Assembly: GCA_963677325.2 (NCBI GenBank)
Contig: CAXXGM010000003.1
Coordinates: 372,001 to 436,000, forward strand
Direction: 5' to 3'
Origin: G963677325 sp963677325
GTDB lineage: Bacteria; Bacteroidota; Bacteroidia; Bacteroidales; Prolixibacteraceae
DNA: 64,000 bases
The notes under the pieces were generated by a model that was not told the origin of the DNA, did no database searches, and saw nothing but the letters and a program-made list of their open reading frames with translations. This document shows, in pieces, positions 8,364 to 16,566 of the stretch (positions within the stretch are counted from its first letter, which is position 1; the number at the start of each line of letters is the position of its first letter). The position numbers and the translations under genes are program-made.

Positions 8364-8381
8364 CCTGGCTTCATCAATCGA
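8364..8381 (+). repeat. 18-bp direct repeat, left copy, before the GmrSD-like gene
   Basis: CCTGGCTTCATCAATCGA here recurs at 11378-11395 as CCCGGCTTCATCAATCGA (one difference in 18), and weaker similarity continues for another 15 bases (TTTTTAGCCTACTCTT versus CTTTCAGGGCTCTT). The two copies bracket exactly the DUF262/HNH gene and the 5'-nucleotidase gene. They could be insertion-site duplications or shared 5' leader sequence. Confidence 0.5.
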
Positions 8382-8444
8382 TTTTTAGCCTACTCTTAAG
8401 GCAATATAGAATAAAAAAGTGATTCATTTAAAAAATAACCAGAC

Positions 8445-10259
8445 ATGCAAATAGAAAAATATTCAGTAACACAGCTTTCTGTAAATAATTTACTGAGCTT
8501 AATAGATAATAAAGACATTGCAATACCTGAAATTCAGAGGCCTTTTGTCTGGAAAAGAACGCAGGTGCGCGATCTTATTGATTCGTTATATGACGGGTAT
8601 CCAACCGGTTACCTGATCATTTGGCAAAATCCTAATGTTAAATTGAAGGATGGAAGAGATTCCAGCGGAAAGAAAATACTGATTGACGGACAACAAAGGG
8701 TAACTGCCTTAATGGCCGCCATACTTGGTCAGCCGGTTATCGATGATGAATACAAAGAAACAACTATCAAAATTGCTTTTAATCCTCTGGAAGAAAATGT
8801 AGAAGAAAAATTTGCCGTTCAGGATTCTTCACATTTAAAAAGCAAAAAATGGATTTCTGATATATCAAAAATTTTTAAACCCGACTTTGATATTGTTGAG
8901 TTTACGCAGGAATATTGTGCTGTTAACCCTGAGATCGGGACCAAAGAATTCGGTCAGATTATAACAAAACTAAAATCAATAGCTAATCGCATGATTGGCA
9001 TGCTGGAATTGGCTCATCACATCGAAATAAATGAAGTTACGGAAATATTTGTACGGATAAACTCTGCCGGAAAACGATTAAATGAGGCTGATTTTGCAAT
9101 GTCAAAAATTGCAGCAGACGAGAAGTTTGGCGGTAACATGCTGCGAAAAGCCATTGATTATTTCTGTCACCTTGCAGTTGAACCCGGTTATTTTAATTAC
9201 ATCAATGCAAATGATAAGGTGTTCATGGCATCCGAATATGCCCCAATGGTCAAATGGCTCAAGGATGACAAGGAAAGCATATATGATCCTGATTATGGTG
9301 ACATGTTGAGAGTATCATTTATGCATATCTTCCGTCGCGGAAAATTAGCAGATTTAGTGAGCTTACTATCAGGACGTAATTTTGAAACAAGGGTTTTCGA
9401 AGAAGAAATATCAGAAAAAAGCTTTAAGGACCTAAAGACCGGTGTTATAAATTTTATGAATGAGTACAGTTTTTCCCAGTTTGTACTCGCAATTAAATCT
9501 GCAGGATTCGTTAATCCAAGGCAGATAAATTCCCAAATGACATTGGATTTCGCTTACACGCTTTATTTAATACTCTCCTCTTCAAAAGAGATTCCTAAGA
9601 ATGATATCAAGCACTATGTTCAAAAATGGTACGTTTTGTCAACTTTGACCAGTCGTTACATAGCTTCACCTGAATCTGCCATGGATAAAGATATCCGTGC
9701 AATAAACACCAGAGGATTTGTTCAATTTTTCAAAGAAACTGAAGAAGCCGTTTTGTCTGAGGTTTTTTGGAACATCGGGTTAGTACAAGCGCTTGAAACA
9801 TCAGCTATTAACAGTCCCTATTTTAATACCTTCCTTGCCGCCCAGGTGCATTCGGGTGATCGTGCTTTATTTTCTTCAAGCATCAAAGTGGAGAACCTGA
9901 TTACCATCATGGGAGATGTTCATCATATCTTCCCGAAAGAGTATTTGAAAGCTGAGAAAATAACAGAAAGGTCAAAATATAATCAGGTAGCAAACTATGT
10001 CTATCTCGATCCTCAGATAAATATCTCTATCGGGAAAAAAGCGCCCCGTGATTATTTTGGAATTACGTTCGAGCAGTGTGAAACAAAAAATAAGAAAATA
10101 GGCACCATTGTAGAATTCAATGATTTACTCAAAAATCTGTCTGTTAACTGTATACCGGAAGATATTTTTAATATGACCTACATAAACTATGAAGATTTCC
10201 TTCTTACAAGAAGAAAATTGATGGCTCAAAAGATTAAGGAGTATTATTCATCATTATAA
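8445..10259 (+). CDS. GmrSD-like DUF262 protein with C-terminal HNH nuclease (type IV restriction candidate)
   Basis: The N-terminal DUF262 domain is clear: IPEIQRPFVWKRTQVRDLID (27-46), YPTGYLI and the signature ILIDGQQRVTAL (78-89), a ParB-like nucleotide-binding motif. The C-terminal part has DVHHIFPKEYL near residue 491 and NYVYLDPQIN after it, the H-x-I-x-P pattern of the DUF1524/HNH nuclease domain. GmrSD-type enzymes use nucleotide hydrolysis to cut modified phage DNA, so this single-chain form is expected to do the same. Its 604 residues are normal for the fused form. It is followed by the 5'-nucleotidase gene after 22 bases, and both lie between 18-bp direct repeats. Confidence 0.8.
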   Translation: MQIEKYSVTQLSVNNLLSLIDNKDIAIPEIQRPFVWKRTQVRDLIDSLYDGYPTGYLIIWQNPNVKLKDGRDSSGKKILIDGQQRVTALMAAILGQPVIDDEYKETTIKIAFNPLEENVEEKFAVQDSSHLKSKKWISDISKIFKPDFDIVEFTQEYCAVNPEIGTKEFGQIITKLKSIANRMIGMLELAHHIEINEVTEIFVRINSAGKRLNEADFAMSKIAADEKFGGNMLRKAIDYFCHLAVEPGYFNYINANDKVFMASEYAPMVKWLKDDKESIYDPDYGDMLRVSFMHIFRRGKLADLVSLLSGRNFETRVFEEEISEKSFKDLKTGVINFMNEYSFSQFVLAIKSAGFVNPRQINSQMTLDFAYTLYLILSSSKEIPKNDIKHYVQKWYVLSTLTSRYIASPESAMDKDIRAINTRGFVQFFKETEEAVLSEVFWNIGLVQALETSAINSPYFNTFLAAQVHSGDRALFSSSIKVENLITIMGDVHHIFPKEYLKAEKITERSKYNQVANYVYLDPQINISIGKKAPRDYFGITFEQCETKNKKIGTIVEFNDLLKNLSVNCIPEDIFNMTYINYEDFLLTRRKLMAQKIKEYYSSL

Positions 10260-10281
10260 ATAAAAATGGAATAAATAACTT

Positions 10282-11217
10282 ATGGCATATCCTATTGAAA
10301 AAAAACTTGTTATTGCAATCGCGTCAAGCGCTCTTTTCGATTTAAAAGAATCAGATAAAATTTTTAGAGAAAAAGGAGTTGAAGAATACCGTAAATTTCA
10401 AAAAGAGAAAATTGATGAAAAATTAGAGAAAGGAGTTGCATTCCCTTTTATAAGACGGTTTTTAAAGTTCAATTCATCTTTCCCTGATTTGGTTCCTTTC
10501 GAAGTTGTACTTTTATCAAGAAATAGTCCAGAAACGGGATTAAGGGTTTTTAAGTCAATAAAGGAATACAATCTTAATATCACTCGAGCGGCCTTCTTTT
10601 CTGGGAAATCCCCCTATGAATATATTCCTGCATTTAATGCGTCATTATTTCTTTCAGCAAATCATGAAGATGTTAAAAATGCCATTAGGGCTAAGATGCC
10701 GGCCGGCAGAGTTATGGACATAGAAAATTTTGATGATGAAGATGATAATGAACTTAGAATTGCATTTGATTTTGATGGAGTAATTGCAGATGATTCAGCA
10801 GAAATAGTTTATAAAAAAACTCATGATCTAAGTAAATTTCACGATTCAGAAGTTAAACTCTCATCGGTTCCATTAGATGGGGGTCCTTTAGAAGATTTAT
10901 TTAAAAAGATTTCTCATTTCCAATCATTAGAAACTGAAAAAATTAAAGAAGATCCAAACTATAAAAGAATTTTAAAAATATCAATTATTACTGCAAGAAA
11001 TGCCCCTGCTCATGAAAGGATGATAAATACATTAAATAGTTGGGGAGTATCAGTTGATGAGGCTTTCTTTTTGGGAGGTGTAGAGAAGAAGAGAATTTTA
11101 GACATTATGAAACCGCATATCTACTTTGATGATCAAACTGTGCATCTTGAAAACATTAATAACATCCCATTGGTACATATACCTTTTGGGATAGCAAATA
11201 ACAACACTTTGGGATAG
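10282..11217 (+). CDS. Cytosolic 5'-nucleotidase (NT5C1-like, HAD-type)
   Basis: The protein removes the 5' phosphate from nucleoside monophosphates in the cytoplasm. It begins MAYPIEKKLVIAIASSALFD and has GVAFPFIRRFL, then HAD motif I as FDFDGVIADDS near residue 160, then FFLGGVEKKRILDIMKPHIYFDDQ with the acidic motif IV pair. This order matches the cytosolic 5'-nucleotidase family (PF06189, related to animal NT5C1A). The length of 311 residues is normal. Its place 22 bases behind a GmrSD-like nuclease, inside the same direct repeats, suggests a shared transcript. A role in nucleotide depletion during phage infection is an inference; a passenger metabolic gene is the alternative. Confidence 0.8.
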   Translation: MAYPIEKKLVIAIASSALFDLKESDKIFREKGVEEYRKFQKEKIDEKLEKGVAFPFIRRFLKFNSSFPDLVPFEVVLLSRNSPETGLRVFKSIKEYNLNITRAAFFSGKSPYEYIPAFNASLFLSANHEDVKNAIRAKMPAGRVMDIENFDDEDDNELRIAFDFDGVIADDSAEIVYKKTHDLSKFHDSEVKLSSVPLDGGPLEDLFKKISHFQSLETEKIKEDPNYKRILKISIITARNAPAHERMINTLNSWGVSVDEAFFLGGVEKKRILDIMKPHIYFDDQTVHLENINNIPLVHIPFGIANNNTLG

Positions 11218-11377
11218 ACCTGCTTCGCCGGATTGAGTAAATAAAAAGTTTGGAGCGATTGATGGTTTTTTTAATGGAATTGTGAAACAGGATTACTAAA
11301 TAAAAAATTTATGCAACCTATTGGAAAACCTTACTCTAAAGATGATTTAATTGACAAAACAGGATTTCTTAAAAGAG

Positions 11378-11395
11378 CCCGGCTTCATCAATCGA
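11378..11395 (+). repeat. 18-bp direct repeat, right copy, within a hairpin
   Basis: This is the right-hand partner of 8364-8381. The copy lies within a stem-loop whose arms, AAGAGCCC (11373-11380) and GGGCTCTT (11402-11409), pair perfectly over 8 bases. There is no T-run after it, so it is not a standard terminator. It could be part of an attachment-like site or an RNA leader before the toxin-antitoxin pair. Confidence 0.4.
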
Positions 11396-11464
11396 CTTTC
11401 AGGGCTCTTCATCTAGTATCGTTATATTCAAATAATCACTACCTTAAAATTCATAGAATCCTAT

Positions 11465-11499
11465 TCTTAACTCTGATAAACTTCTTAACTTTGATAAAA
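11465..11499 (+). promoter_or_regulatory. Toxin-antitoxin promoter with tandem 17-bp repeat
   Basis: Two copies of TTCTTAACTyTGATAAA (11465-11481 and 11483-11499) differ at one base. The second contains TAACTTTG (11486-11493), a match to the Bacteroidota -7 box TAnnTTTG; the first has TAACTCTG, a near match. The antitoxin ATG at 11507 lies only 13 bases after the box, so the mRNA would be almost leaderless. The repeat may also be the operator for self-repression. Confidence 0.5.
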
Positions 11500-11506
11500 A
11501 AAGAAT

Positions 11507-11731
11507 ATGGAAACAACAATCAGGATAAATACCGATTCGATTACGCCTGAACTCATTGAAGGAATTAAGAAGCTTTTCCCGCATAAAACTGTTGAAATTA
11601 CCATTCAGCCTTCAGATGCGACTGATTATATAGTAAGCAATCCTGCTTTTGCGCAAGAATTGAAAGAAAGGATAGAAAAATATGAATCGAAAAAAGAAGT
11701 TATTTCATTAAAAGCGGATGATATTTTATGA
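11507..11731 (+). CDS. Antitoxin partner of the YoeB-type toxin
   Basis: A 74-residue protein whose first 35 residues (TTIRINTDSITPELIEGIKKLFPHKTVEITI) look like a small beta-alpha dimer module, followed by an acidic, probably disordered tail (ELKERIEKYESKKEVISLKADDIL) suited to wrap the toxin. Its stop overlaps the toxin start as ATGA (11728-11731), which couples their translation. Role inferred from this arrangement: it neutralises the toxin and represses the shared promoter. I do not recall a named family for it. Confidence 0.75.
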   Translation: METTIRINTDSITPELIEGIKKLFPHKTVEITIQPSDATDYIVSNPAFAQELKERIEKYESKKEVISLKADDIL

Positions 11732-11985
11732 GAAATATCGAATTCGTTCCAGCCGCTTTTAAGGAATACCAGAATTGGATAGAAACTGATCGAAGAACTG
11801 CTTTAAGAATTGGGGATCTGATCAAAGACACGCTGAGAAATCCTTTCGAAGGAATTGGTAAACCTGAAATCCTGAAGTATGAATTTAAAGGTTACTGGAG
11901 CAGAAGAATTGATCTGGAGCATCGATTGATTTATAAAATTACGGAAACCTCAATTGTGATTATTTCCTGTTATTCTCATTATTAG
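11728..11985 (+). CDS. Txe/YoeB family mRNA interferase toxin
   Basis: An 85-residue RelE-fold toxin that cuts mRNA on the ribosome. The family pattern is clear: YQNWIETDRRTALRIGDLIKD, then NPFEGIGKPEILKYEFKGYW, SRRIDLEHRLIYKI and a C-terminal ISCYSHY, where YoeB has a catalytic His-Tyr end. The length is the usual one for YoeB. It overlaps the antitoxin gene by four bases. No disruption is visible, so the pair should be active. It closes the defence island before the metal transporter genes on the other strand. Confidence 0.88.
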   Translation: MRNIEFVPAAFKEYQNWIETDRRTALRIGDLIKDTLRNPFEGIGKPEILKYEFKGYWSRRIDLEHRLIYKITETSIVIISCYSHY

Positions 11986-12024
11986 TGCTATAGGACATTT
12001 GGGATGATTCCAATATAGGTGTGA

Positions 12025-12861
12025 TCATATTATTTTTTTTATCCCCTGTCGTGTCCTGATCAGAAAAAATATTTTCAGCAATCCATAAAGTATTACAAGA
12101 GTAAAAATAATCGCTGCTCCGGATGGTATATCATAGTAATAAGATAAAACAAGTCCGGCCATGGATCCGATAAAGCCGGAAATGATGGATGCAAAAAGCA
12201 TTTGATGGAATTGTTTGGTAAAGAGATTCGCGATCGCCTGAGGTATGGTAAGGAGTGAAATAACAAGGATAATGCCCACAACACGGATGTTTAAAACAAT
12301 CGTCAAAGCCACAAGACTAATCAGAACCGCATTAAAAAACCGGACAGGAACATTGTTGGTCAGGGCATATTCTTCGTCAAAGGATACGAATAAAATCATC
12401 CGGTAAAATAAAATAAAGAATCCTATAATTATTAGGGAAAGCAGAAATAGGAAAATCAGGTCAGCTTTTGAAACCGTAAGAATATTCCCAAAAAGATAGC
12501 TCATCAGATTAGGAGCATATCCAGGAGTCAGAAAGATAAATATGATTCCCAAAGCCATTCCCAATGACCAGAGCATTGCAATGGCAGAATCTTCACGCAG
12601 ATCAGCCTTTTTAGTGAAGAACTCTACTCCGAGAGCAGATAAGATACCAAAAATTACTGCTCCAAGAATGGGATCAAAGCCAAAATAATACCCCATTCCT
12701 ATACCGCCAAACGATGCATGGGTGATACCGCCGCTTATAAAAACAATTCTTCTTGAAACAATATACGTCCCGATTATTCCGCAGGTAATACTGGCAAAGA
12801 GTGCTGCAAGAAATGCATTCCTGAAAAATCCGAATTCAAATAATCCCAGCAAATTCTCCAT
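12025..12861 (-). CDS. Zinc/manganese ABC transporter permease (ZnuB/MntB-like)
   Basis: An integral inner-membrane protein of 278 residues with seven to eight hydrophobic segments. It has the family features GTYIVSRRIVFISGGITHASFGG near residue 30-52 and VVGIILVISLLTIPQAIA near 195, which belong to the metal-type ABC-3 permeases. It forms the channel for Zn or Mn import with the ATPase encoded immediately upstream; the two coding regions share a base at 12861 (ATG overlapping the stop). The metal cannot be told from sequence alone. Confidence 0.88.
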   Translation of the reverse strand: MENLLGLFEFGFFRNAFLAALFASITCGIIGTYIVSRRIVFISGGITHASFGGIGMGYYFGFDPILGAVIFGILSALGVEFFTKKADLREDSAIAMLWSLGMALGIIFIFLTPGYAPNLMSYLFGNILTVSKADLIFLFLLSLIIIGFFILFYRMILFVSFDEEYALTNNVPVRFFNAVLISLVALTIVLNIRVVGIILVISLLTIPQAIANLFTKQFHQMLFASIISGFIGSMAGLVLSYYYDIPSGAAIIFTLVILYGLLKIFFLIRTRQGIKKII

Positions 12862-13616
12862 TAAGAATGATGATTATAAAGTACGGTATGAGGTATTTCG
12901 CCATGACTGATGATCTGAATAGGACATTCATAAGCCTGAAGCAGTTCAGGGGTCAGCTCGTTGCCCGGATGGTAATGAAGCGATCCATTTACGCAAGCGA
13001 AAGATTTTACATAGATAGAAATTGTTCCCAAATCATGTGATACAAGCAGAATGGCCAAATGATCATTCAGCTTCCTTAATTTTTCATACAGCTCACGTTC
13101 AAAACGATTATCCACATAGGTATTTGGTTCATCAAGGATGAGCAGCTTTGGTTCGTTCACAAGAGCACGGCATAATAAGGTGCGCTGGATCTGTCCTCCT
13201 GAGAGTTCCCCGATGGCCTTATTTCGTATTGGGTAAATTCCCATTTCGTCCAGCAGGAACTTAGCTCTTTCATTTTCTTCCTTTGAATACTTTGATATAA
13301 TTCTGCGGCGGGACATAAGGCCTGATCTCACCACATCGTAAACGCTAATAGGAAATTTCCGGTCTATGTTATTGATCTGCGGAAGATAACCAATTCTATA
13401 GGTCCCATTAAAACTCATTGATTCATTAAAAAGGATTTCTCCGGATAATGGGGGCAATAAACCAAGAACAGTTTTCAGCAAAGTAGTTTTACCACCTCCG
13501 TTTGGGCCAATGATTCCAATGAAATCCAAAGGGTTTACTGAAAGGTTGATCCCATGCAGTATCACTGTGGATTCATACCCTGCCGATAAATTCCTGATTT
13601 CAAGAAGTGGACCCAT
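12861..13616 (-). CDS. Zinc/manganese ABC transporter ATP-binding protein (ZnuC/MntA-like)
   Basis: A cytoplasmic ATPase subunit of 251 residues. Walker A is GPNGGGKTT (37-45), the ABC signature is LSGGQIQR, Walker B is LLILDEP and the switch His is in LLVSHD. The asparagine/glycine-rich Walker A and the preceding YLPQ motif are usual for metal transporters of the ZnuC group. It lies in the order ATPase then permease, with the substrate-binding gene 172 bases upstream on the same strand across a repeat-filled gap. Transport of Zn2+ is the most likely role. Confidence 0.88.
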   Translation of the reverse strand: MGPLLEIRNLSAGYESTVILHGINLSVNPLDFIGIIGPNGGGKTTLLKTVLGLLPPLSGEILFNESMSFNGTYRIGYLPQINNIDRKFPISVYDVVRSGLMSRRRIISKYSKEENERAKFLLDEMGIYPIRNKAIGELSGGQIQRTLLCRALVNEPKLLILDEPNTYVDNRFERELYEKLRKLNDHLAILLVSHDLGTISIYVKSFACVNGSLHYHPGNELTPELLQAYECPIQIISHGEIPHTVLYNHHS

Positions 13617-13788
13617 GTTGAAGTTTCAATGTTTAAAGTTCCAAGTTCCAGTTTCAAAAGTTCCAAATGTTACAAGGTTTCAAGGTTTCAAGGTTTCAAA
13701 TAGACTGAAACTTTGTAACTTTGTAACTCTGAAACTTCCTGGAACCTGAACTTGAAACCTTGTTCCTTCTGCGAAGATACGAAATATT
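13617..13788. repeat. Low-complexity palindromic repeat between znuA-like and znuC-like genes
   Basis: The gap is filled by GTTCCAAGTTCC, GTTTCAAAAGTTCC and three CAAGGTTT steps, followed by the opposite-strand form (CTGAAACTTTGTAAC, CTTTGTAACTCTGAAAC, GGAACCTGAACTTG). The two halves can fold on each other. It has no coding potential. It separates genes that should form one operon, so it may act on mRNA stability or partial termination. Confidence 0.5.
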
Positions 13789-14664
13789 TCAACGACCCTG
13801 AGGAGCAGCAGCCAAACTGGTCGCAATAGAAATCATCTGCTGCGGCCAGTTATAATCAAGCGGATCGATTTGAATAAGCGTCCCTCCTATTTCCTGGGCC
13901 ACAATTTCTGCATTCCTCTTTTCAAACTCTTTTTGTATCAATACCGCGCTGATTTTCCCATTCCTGGCCTCATCAATCAATTCCTGCATGTGCTTTGGCG
14001 ATGGAGTCTTCCCTTCAAATTCAATCGAATATTGCTCCATTCCATAATCCCGTGCCAGGTATCCCAAAGCAGGATGAAATACGATAAATTTTTTACCCCT
14101 GACAGGAGAAAGAACTTTCGTGATGGTAGAATCAACTTTATTGATTTCTTCTGTTAGTTTCTGCAGATTCTGGAGATAATGCTCCCTGTTTTTTGGATCA
14201 ACCTGAGCCATTCCCTCATAGATATTCTTTGCAATAATTAAAGCTCCCTTGGGCGAGGACCAGGTATGCGGATCAACTCCCTTCAGATGAACATGATCTT
14301 CATGTTTTTCTTCCTTTTCCTCAATAAGATTAATGCCTTCAGATACATTATAGATCTTAATTCCGGGATTGAGCGAAGGCAGTTTACTCAAAAGATCTCC
14401 TTCAAAACCAAGATATCCGATTGCAAAATAAGCATATGCTTCACCGAGTTTCTTCATCTGTTTGGGAGTGGGGGAATAGGTCTCAGGACCTACACCCGGA
14501 GGGACCATTACTTCCACTTTGTAGATATCACCGACAATTTTGTCTGTAAAATATTTGAGCGGAAGTATGCTTACAAATACCACCTTCTCATTGTTTTTCT
14601 TTGTTGAATGACAGGATACCGCGAAAATCCCAATCAGGACAGATATGATCACTAAATTTTTCAT
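13789..14664 (-). CDS. Zinc/manganese-binding periplasmic lipoprotein (ZnuA-like)
   Basis: The substrate-binding subunit of the transporter encoded downstream. A lipoprotein signal ends in FAVSC (Cys 18), so it is anchored by lipid outside the inner membrane. The cluster-A1 features are visible: SILPLKYFTDKIVGD, GVGPETYSPTPKQMKKL and a His/acid-rich loop (EEKHEDHVHLKG) followed by VDPHTWSSP, which includes a metal ligand. FHPALGYLARDYGM and ISAVLIQKE belong to the C-lobe. The His-rich loop favours zinc. The length of 291 residues is normal. Confidence 0.88.
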   Translation of the reverse strand: MKNLVIISVLIGIFAVSCHSTKKNNEKVVFVSILPLKYFTDKIVGDIYKVEVMVPPGVGPETYSPTPKQMKKLGEAYAYFAIGYLGFEGDLLSKLPSLNPGIKIYNVSEGINLIEEKEEKHEDHVHLKGVDPHTWSSPKGALIIAKNIYEGMAQVDPKNREHYLQNLQKLTEEINKVDSTITKVLSPVRGKKFIVFHPALGYLARDYGMEQYSIEFEGKTPSPKHMQELIDEARNGKISAVLIQKEFEKRNAEIVAQEIGGTLIQIDPLDYNWPQQMISIATSLAAAPQGR

Positions 14665-14704
14665 CGGATTTATTTATAAAAAATTGATCTCTCTTTGTCT
14701 AATG

Positions 14705-14887
14705 TTGTCATTTATAGTCATTTATTGTCATTGGTCATTTGTAGTCATTATTAGTCATTAATTGTTTTTACTGCACCAATGACTATTAATGACCATTATG
14801 CCCATTAATGACAACTCAATGACTATTAATGACAACACGATGACCATCAATGACTATTAATGACAACTCAATGACTATTAATGACAT
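14705..14887. repeat. GTCATTTA/TAAATGAC-type inverted minisatellite
   Basis: The left half repeats GTCATTTAtaGTCATTTAttGTCATT (14710-14760). The right half repeats the complement as AATGACTATTAATGACAAC, with four near-identical copies between 14779 and 14887. The halves can form a long imperfect hairpin. It fills the region between the znuA-like start and the yidD stop, and so holds the transporter promoter. Confidence 0.6.
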
Positions 14888-15144
14888 TATTTATTTTTTC
14901 CTGGCGGAACAGGATCATAACCATGTCCCCCCCAGGGATTACAACGGAGAATACGCCAGGTTGCCAGCCAAAGTCCCTTCAACGGACCATGTATTTTTAA
15001 AGCCTCAACCGCGTATTGCGAACAACTTGGAACAAAACGACAGGAGGGCTGTAAAACAGGAGAAATCACATACTGATACAGATAGACCGGTATCAGCAGC
15101 AGAAAGATGAAACCTTTTTTTACTCCTTTAAATAATGCACTCAT
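14887..15144 (-). CDS. yidD: Membrane protein insertion efficiency factor YidD
   Basis: A small protein (85 residues) that aids YidC-dependent insertion of inner-membrane proteins. The family hallmarks are complete: LIPVYLYQYVISPVL, CRFVPSCSQYAVEALKIHG, KGLWLATWRILRCNPWGGHG and YDPVP, with the three conserved cysteines. An amphipathic N-terminal helix anchors it to the membrane. It is not next to rnpA here, as is common in Bacteroidota. The stop lies at the edge of the upstream repeat. Confidence 0.93.
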   Translation of the reverse strand: MSALFKGVKKGFIFLLLIPVYLYQYVISPVLQPSCRFVPSCSQYAVEALKIHGPLKGLWLATWRILRCNPWGGHGYDPVPPGKNK

Positions 15145-15194
15145 GCTTTTTTGGCGCCAAATTATTTACGAAGATACCAAAATAGAGAAATCTT

Positions 15195-15220
15195 TTAAGG
15201 GATTAATGATAATCCCTTAA
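15195..15220. repeat. 11-bp perfect palindrome upstream of yidD
   Basis: Arms TTAAGGGATTA and TAATCCCTTAA enclose ATGA. The arm TTAAGGGATTA recurs at 15802-15812, 26 bases before the reductase start at 15838. No T-run follows. It may be an operator. The rest of 15145-15600 shows no gene. Confidence 0.4.
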
Positions 15221-15603
15221 TTGAAACAAGGGTACAAAAGAAAATTTCATACCATTCGCCTTCTCATGTTTACGCTGCTTTCCCAACTTTGAAACATCAA
15301 AATCAGAACACTTTTTCAAAAATACCAGGAGTTATCATCACCCTTGTACAATTATTGTATAAACAATGTATAAATAAGCACTAAGTGTCCACTGAAAAAT
15401 TTCAAAAACTCATTAAAAAATAGAACATCAGGTATTTACAAGCCTCTTATGTGCGTGACAATTTGAATAGAATGTCAATTTTAAATAAGAAAGGAACAAA
15501 CGATTTTTAACAGATAAGGTTTTTTCTGATTAATTTTTAAAGTAAATCTTAAAAATATTCTAATTATTTATAAGTAACTCCAATTAAGTGTTGAGCCGCA
15601 ATA

Positions 15604-15754
15604 AACCCGAAGGGTTGTTATTATTGTAGAATGGTAATGAGTATTGGTTACAGAACCGCGAAGCGGTGACATTACAATGTCATGCCTTCGGCATTTAGGT
15701 CGCTTTTTTTCATTGATTTTCTACAATCATATCATGCCTTCGGCATTAAATGAT
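15604..15754. repeat. Chain of short hairpins inside an outer inverted repeat
   Basis: An outer pair, ATTGTAGAA (15623-15631) and TTCTACAAT (15719-15727), encloses three hairpins: ACCGC-GAA-GCGGT (15655-15667), GACATT-AC-AATGTC (15668-15681) and ATGCC-TTC-GGCAT (15682-15694). Two more lie outside: AACCC-GAA-GGGTT (15604-15616) and ATCATGCC-TTC-GGCAT (15731-15746). It has no coding potential. It looks like a structured intergenic element; function unknown. Confidence 0.5.
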
Positions 15755-15837
15755 ACAATTTTTTCAACCCCTAATTCGCATAAGTAATTTTTACTTTAAA
15801 TTTAAGGGATTATTTCAATCATTTTATAGTAAGGCAA

Positions 15838-16497
15838 ATGTTGAACGAGGAGCTCCTATACCCCGTAGCAGTACTTGATAAAGTGGAACTTTCACCCGGA
15901 GTCTTTATGATTTCATGGGAAAAAAAGGATTTATTCAGAGCCGGCCAGGTGATAAAGATTTCTGTTGATCCGGAGACTCCGCCAAGAATCTACAGCATTT
16001 GCAGTGGGACGGATGATGATTGGATGAGCGTTCTTTTCGATGTCAAACAACAGGGCTACCTTACCCCCAAACTGGCAGCATGTCAATCAGGGGATATTAT
16101 TCTGGTCTCTCAGCCGTATGGTACGTTTATTTGTGATCTCTCCCCTTCCTACTGGATTGCAACAGGCACGGGCATTGCGCCTTTTTACAGCATGTTCAGA
16201 TCAGGATTGGCTACCGATAAAATACTGATTCACGGAGCCCGGCATCTCAATCAGTTCTTTTTTAAAGAAGAATTTAAGAAGGAATTTGGAACCAACTACA
16301 TCCGGTGCTGCTCGCATGAGCAATCTCCTGATGTTTTTCCCGGAAGAATTACAGATTACCTCTCGAAACTGGAAAATCCGCCGAAAGATTTTATATATTA
16401 TCTTTGTGGTAGCGGAATGATGGTAATTGACGTACGAGATCTTCTGATTGAAAAAGGAATACCCTACGAGCATATTTTATCTGAAATCTATTTTTAG
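15838..16497 (+). CDS. Ferredoxin-NADP reductase-like flavoprotein
   Basis: A compact 219-residue FNR-family protein that moves electrons between NAD(P)H and a small redox carrier. The FAD site is PPRIYSICSG near residue 49, the NAD(P)-binding part starts with WIATGTGIAPFYSMF near residue 105, and YYLCGSGMMVIDVRDLL and the C-terminal aromatic residue (SEIYF) complete the fold. No iron-sulfur domain is attached, so the partner is a separate protein that I cannot see nearby. The gene stands alone before rlmN. Confidence 0.8.
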   Translation: MLNEELLYPVAVLDKVELSPGVFMISWEKKDLFRAGQVIKISVDPETPPRIYSICSGTDDDWMSVLFDVKQQGYLTPKLAACQSGDIILVSQPYGTFICDLSPSYWIATGTGIAPFYSMFRSGLATDKILIHGARHLNQFFFKEEFKKEFGTNYIRCCSHEQSPDVFPGRITDYLSKLENPPKDFIYYLCGSGMMVIDVRDLLIEKGIPYEHILSEIYF

Positions 16498-16566
16498 ATG
16501 TGCTGATGCCTCTTGAAGTCGTAATTCATAGTTCTTAACTCTAATTTCTAATTTGTAATTCCTAAT

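Noticed and set aside
11311..11550. 79-residue open frame before the antitoxin gene
   Set aside because: It runs through the 11373-11409 hairpin, the 18-bp repeat and the tandem promoter repeat, shows no family features and overlaps the antitoxin start.
14705..14887. Possible CRISPR-like repeat block
   Set aside because: Repeats touch each other, are imperfect and inverted, and have no unique spacers or cas genes nearby.
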